A DNA stretch of 13,560 nt from DATBIO01 sp036556965 (GTDB lineage Bacteria > Acidobacteriota > Vicinamibacteria > Fen-336), in NCBI GenBank assembly GCA_036556965.1, contig DATBIO010000085.1:1-13560 (forward strand). Reading direction: 5' to 3'. The notes under the pieces were generated by a model. It did not search any database, was not told where the DNA came from, and saw only the letters and a program-made list of their open reading frames with translations. This document shows, piece after piece, positions 13,486-13,560 of this stretch (positions within the stretch are counted from its first letter, which is position 1; each line of letters starts with the position of its first letter). Both the position numbers and the translations under genes were made by a program.

Positions 13486-13560
13486 TCACTCGCTCCGCAG
13501 GGCGACCAGCGGGTCCACGCGCGTGGCCCGCCGCGCCGGCCAGTAGCTGGCCAGCAGGGC
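13486..13560 (-). CDS. C-terminal end of a second ADOP-type permease (partial)
   Basis: The last 24 codons of a minus-strand gene running off the window, ending ALLASYWPARRATRVDPLVA plus LRSE and TGA. The P-A-R-R-A-x-x-x-D-P-x-x-ALR-x-E ending is the same as that of the neighbouring complete permease (LLPARRAVGIDPMRALRAE). One base separates its TGA from the next ATG (TGAAATG), so the two are co-translated. Confidence 0.85.
   Translation of the reverse strand, partial: ALLASYWPARRATRVDPLVALRSE

Overview
This is a very GC-rich (roughly 70%), densely packed bacterial window with no RNA genes, insertion sequences or CRISPR. The best taxonomic hint is the right edge: a complete large ABC permease of the ADOP type (acidobacterial duplicated orphan permease) with the end of a second one directly upstream. 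Together with several secreted PQQ-like beta-propeller proteins opening with WPxWRGP, this suggests Acidobacteriota or a related soil or sediment phylum. That placement is inference; nothing here is a phylogenetic marker.

Layout. Bases 1-51 hold the last 16 codons of a plus-strand frame. A minus-strand exported beta-propeller gene (55-1332) is divergent from a plus-strand trio joined by stop/start overlaps: a DUF3311 small membrane protein (1459-1770), a sodium:solute symporter (1770-3392) and a glycolipid-binding-like (DUF1089) protein (3392-3949). This trio meets head-on, with stop codons sharing CTAG, a compact five-gene minus-strand operon. In transcription order its genes are an exported alpha/beta hydrolase (8509-7604), an iron-type alcohol dehydrogenase (7629-6463), a Tat-exported intradiol ring-cleavage dioxygenase (6453-5788), an eight-repeat beta-propeller with a Tat-like leader (5791-4679) and a class I methyltransferase (4671-3946). 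A 135-bp divergent gap with a 14-bp palindrome separates this operon from a third exported beta-propeller gene on the plus strand (8645-9988). On the minus strand follow a small lipoprotein (10003-10410), a four-helix membrane protein (10470-10979) and the ADOP genes (11016-13560).

How they may work together. The five-gene operon looks like a catabolic or modifying unit. Two or three products are exported (dioxygenase, propeller, hydrolase), while the dehydrogenase and methyltransferase carry no signal and should be cytoplasmic. Ring-cleavage dioxygenase, dienelactone-hydrolase-like fold and Fe-dehydrogenase resemble the enzyme classes of modified ortho-cleavage pathways, but the split across the membrane does not fit the classical cytoplasmic pathway. 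The DUF3311/symporter pair resembles bacterial monocarboxylate uptake systems and might import small acids. That link is a hypothesis. No stretch longer than 300 bases lacks a gene; the largest gaps are 1333-1458 and 8510-8644.
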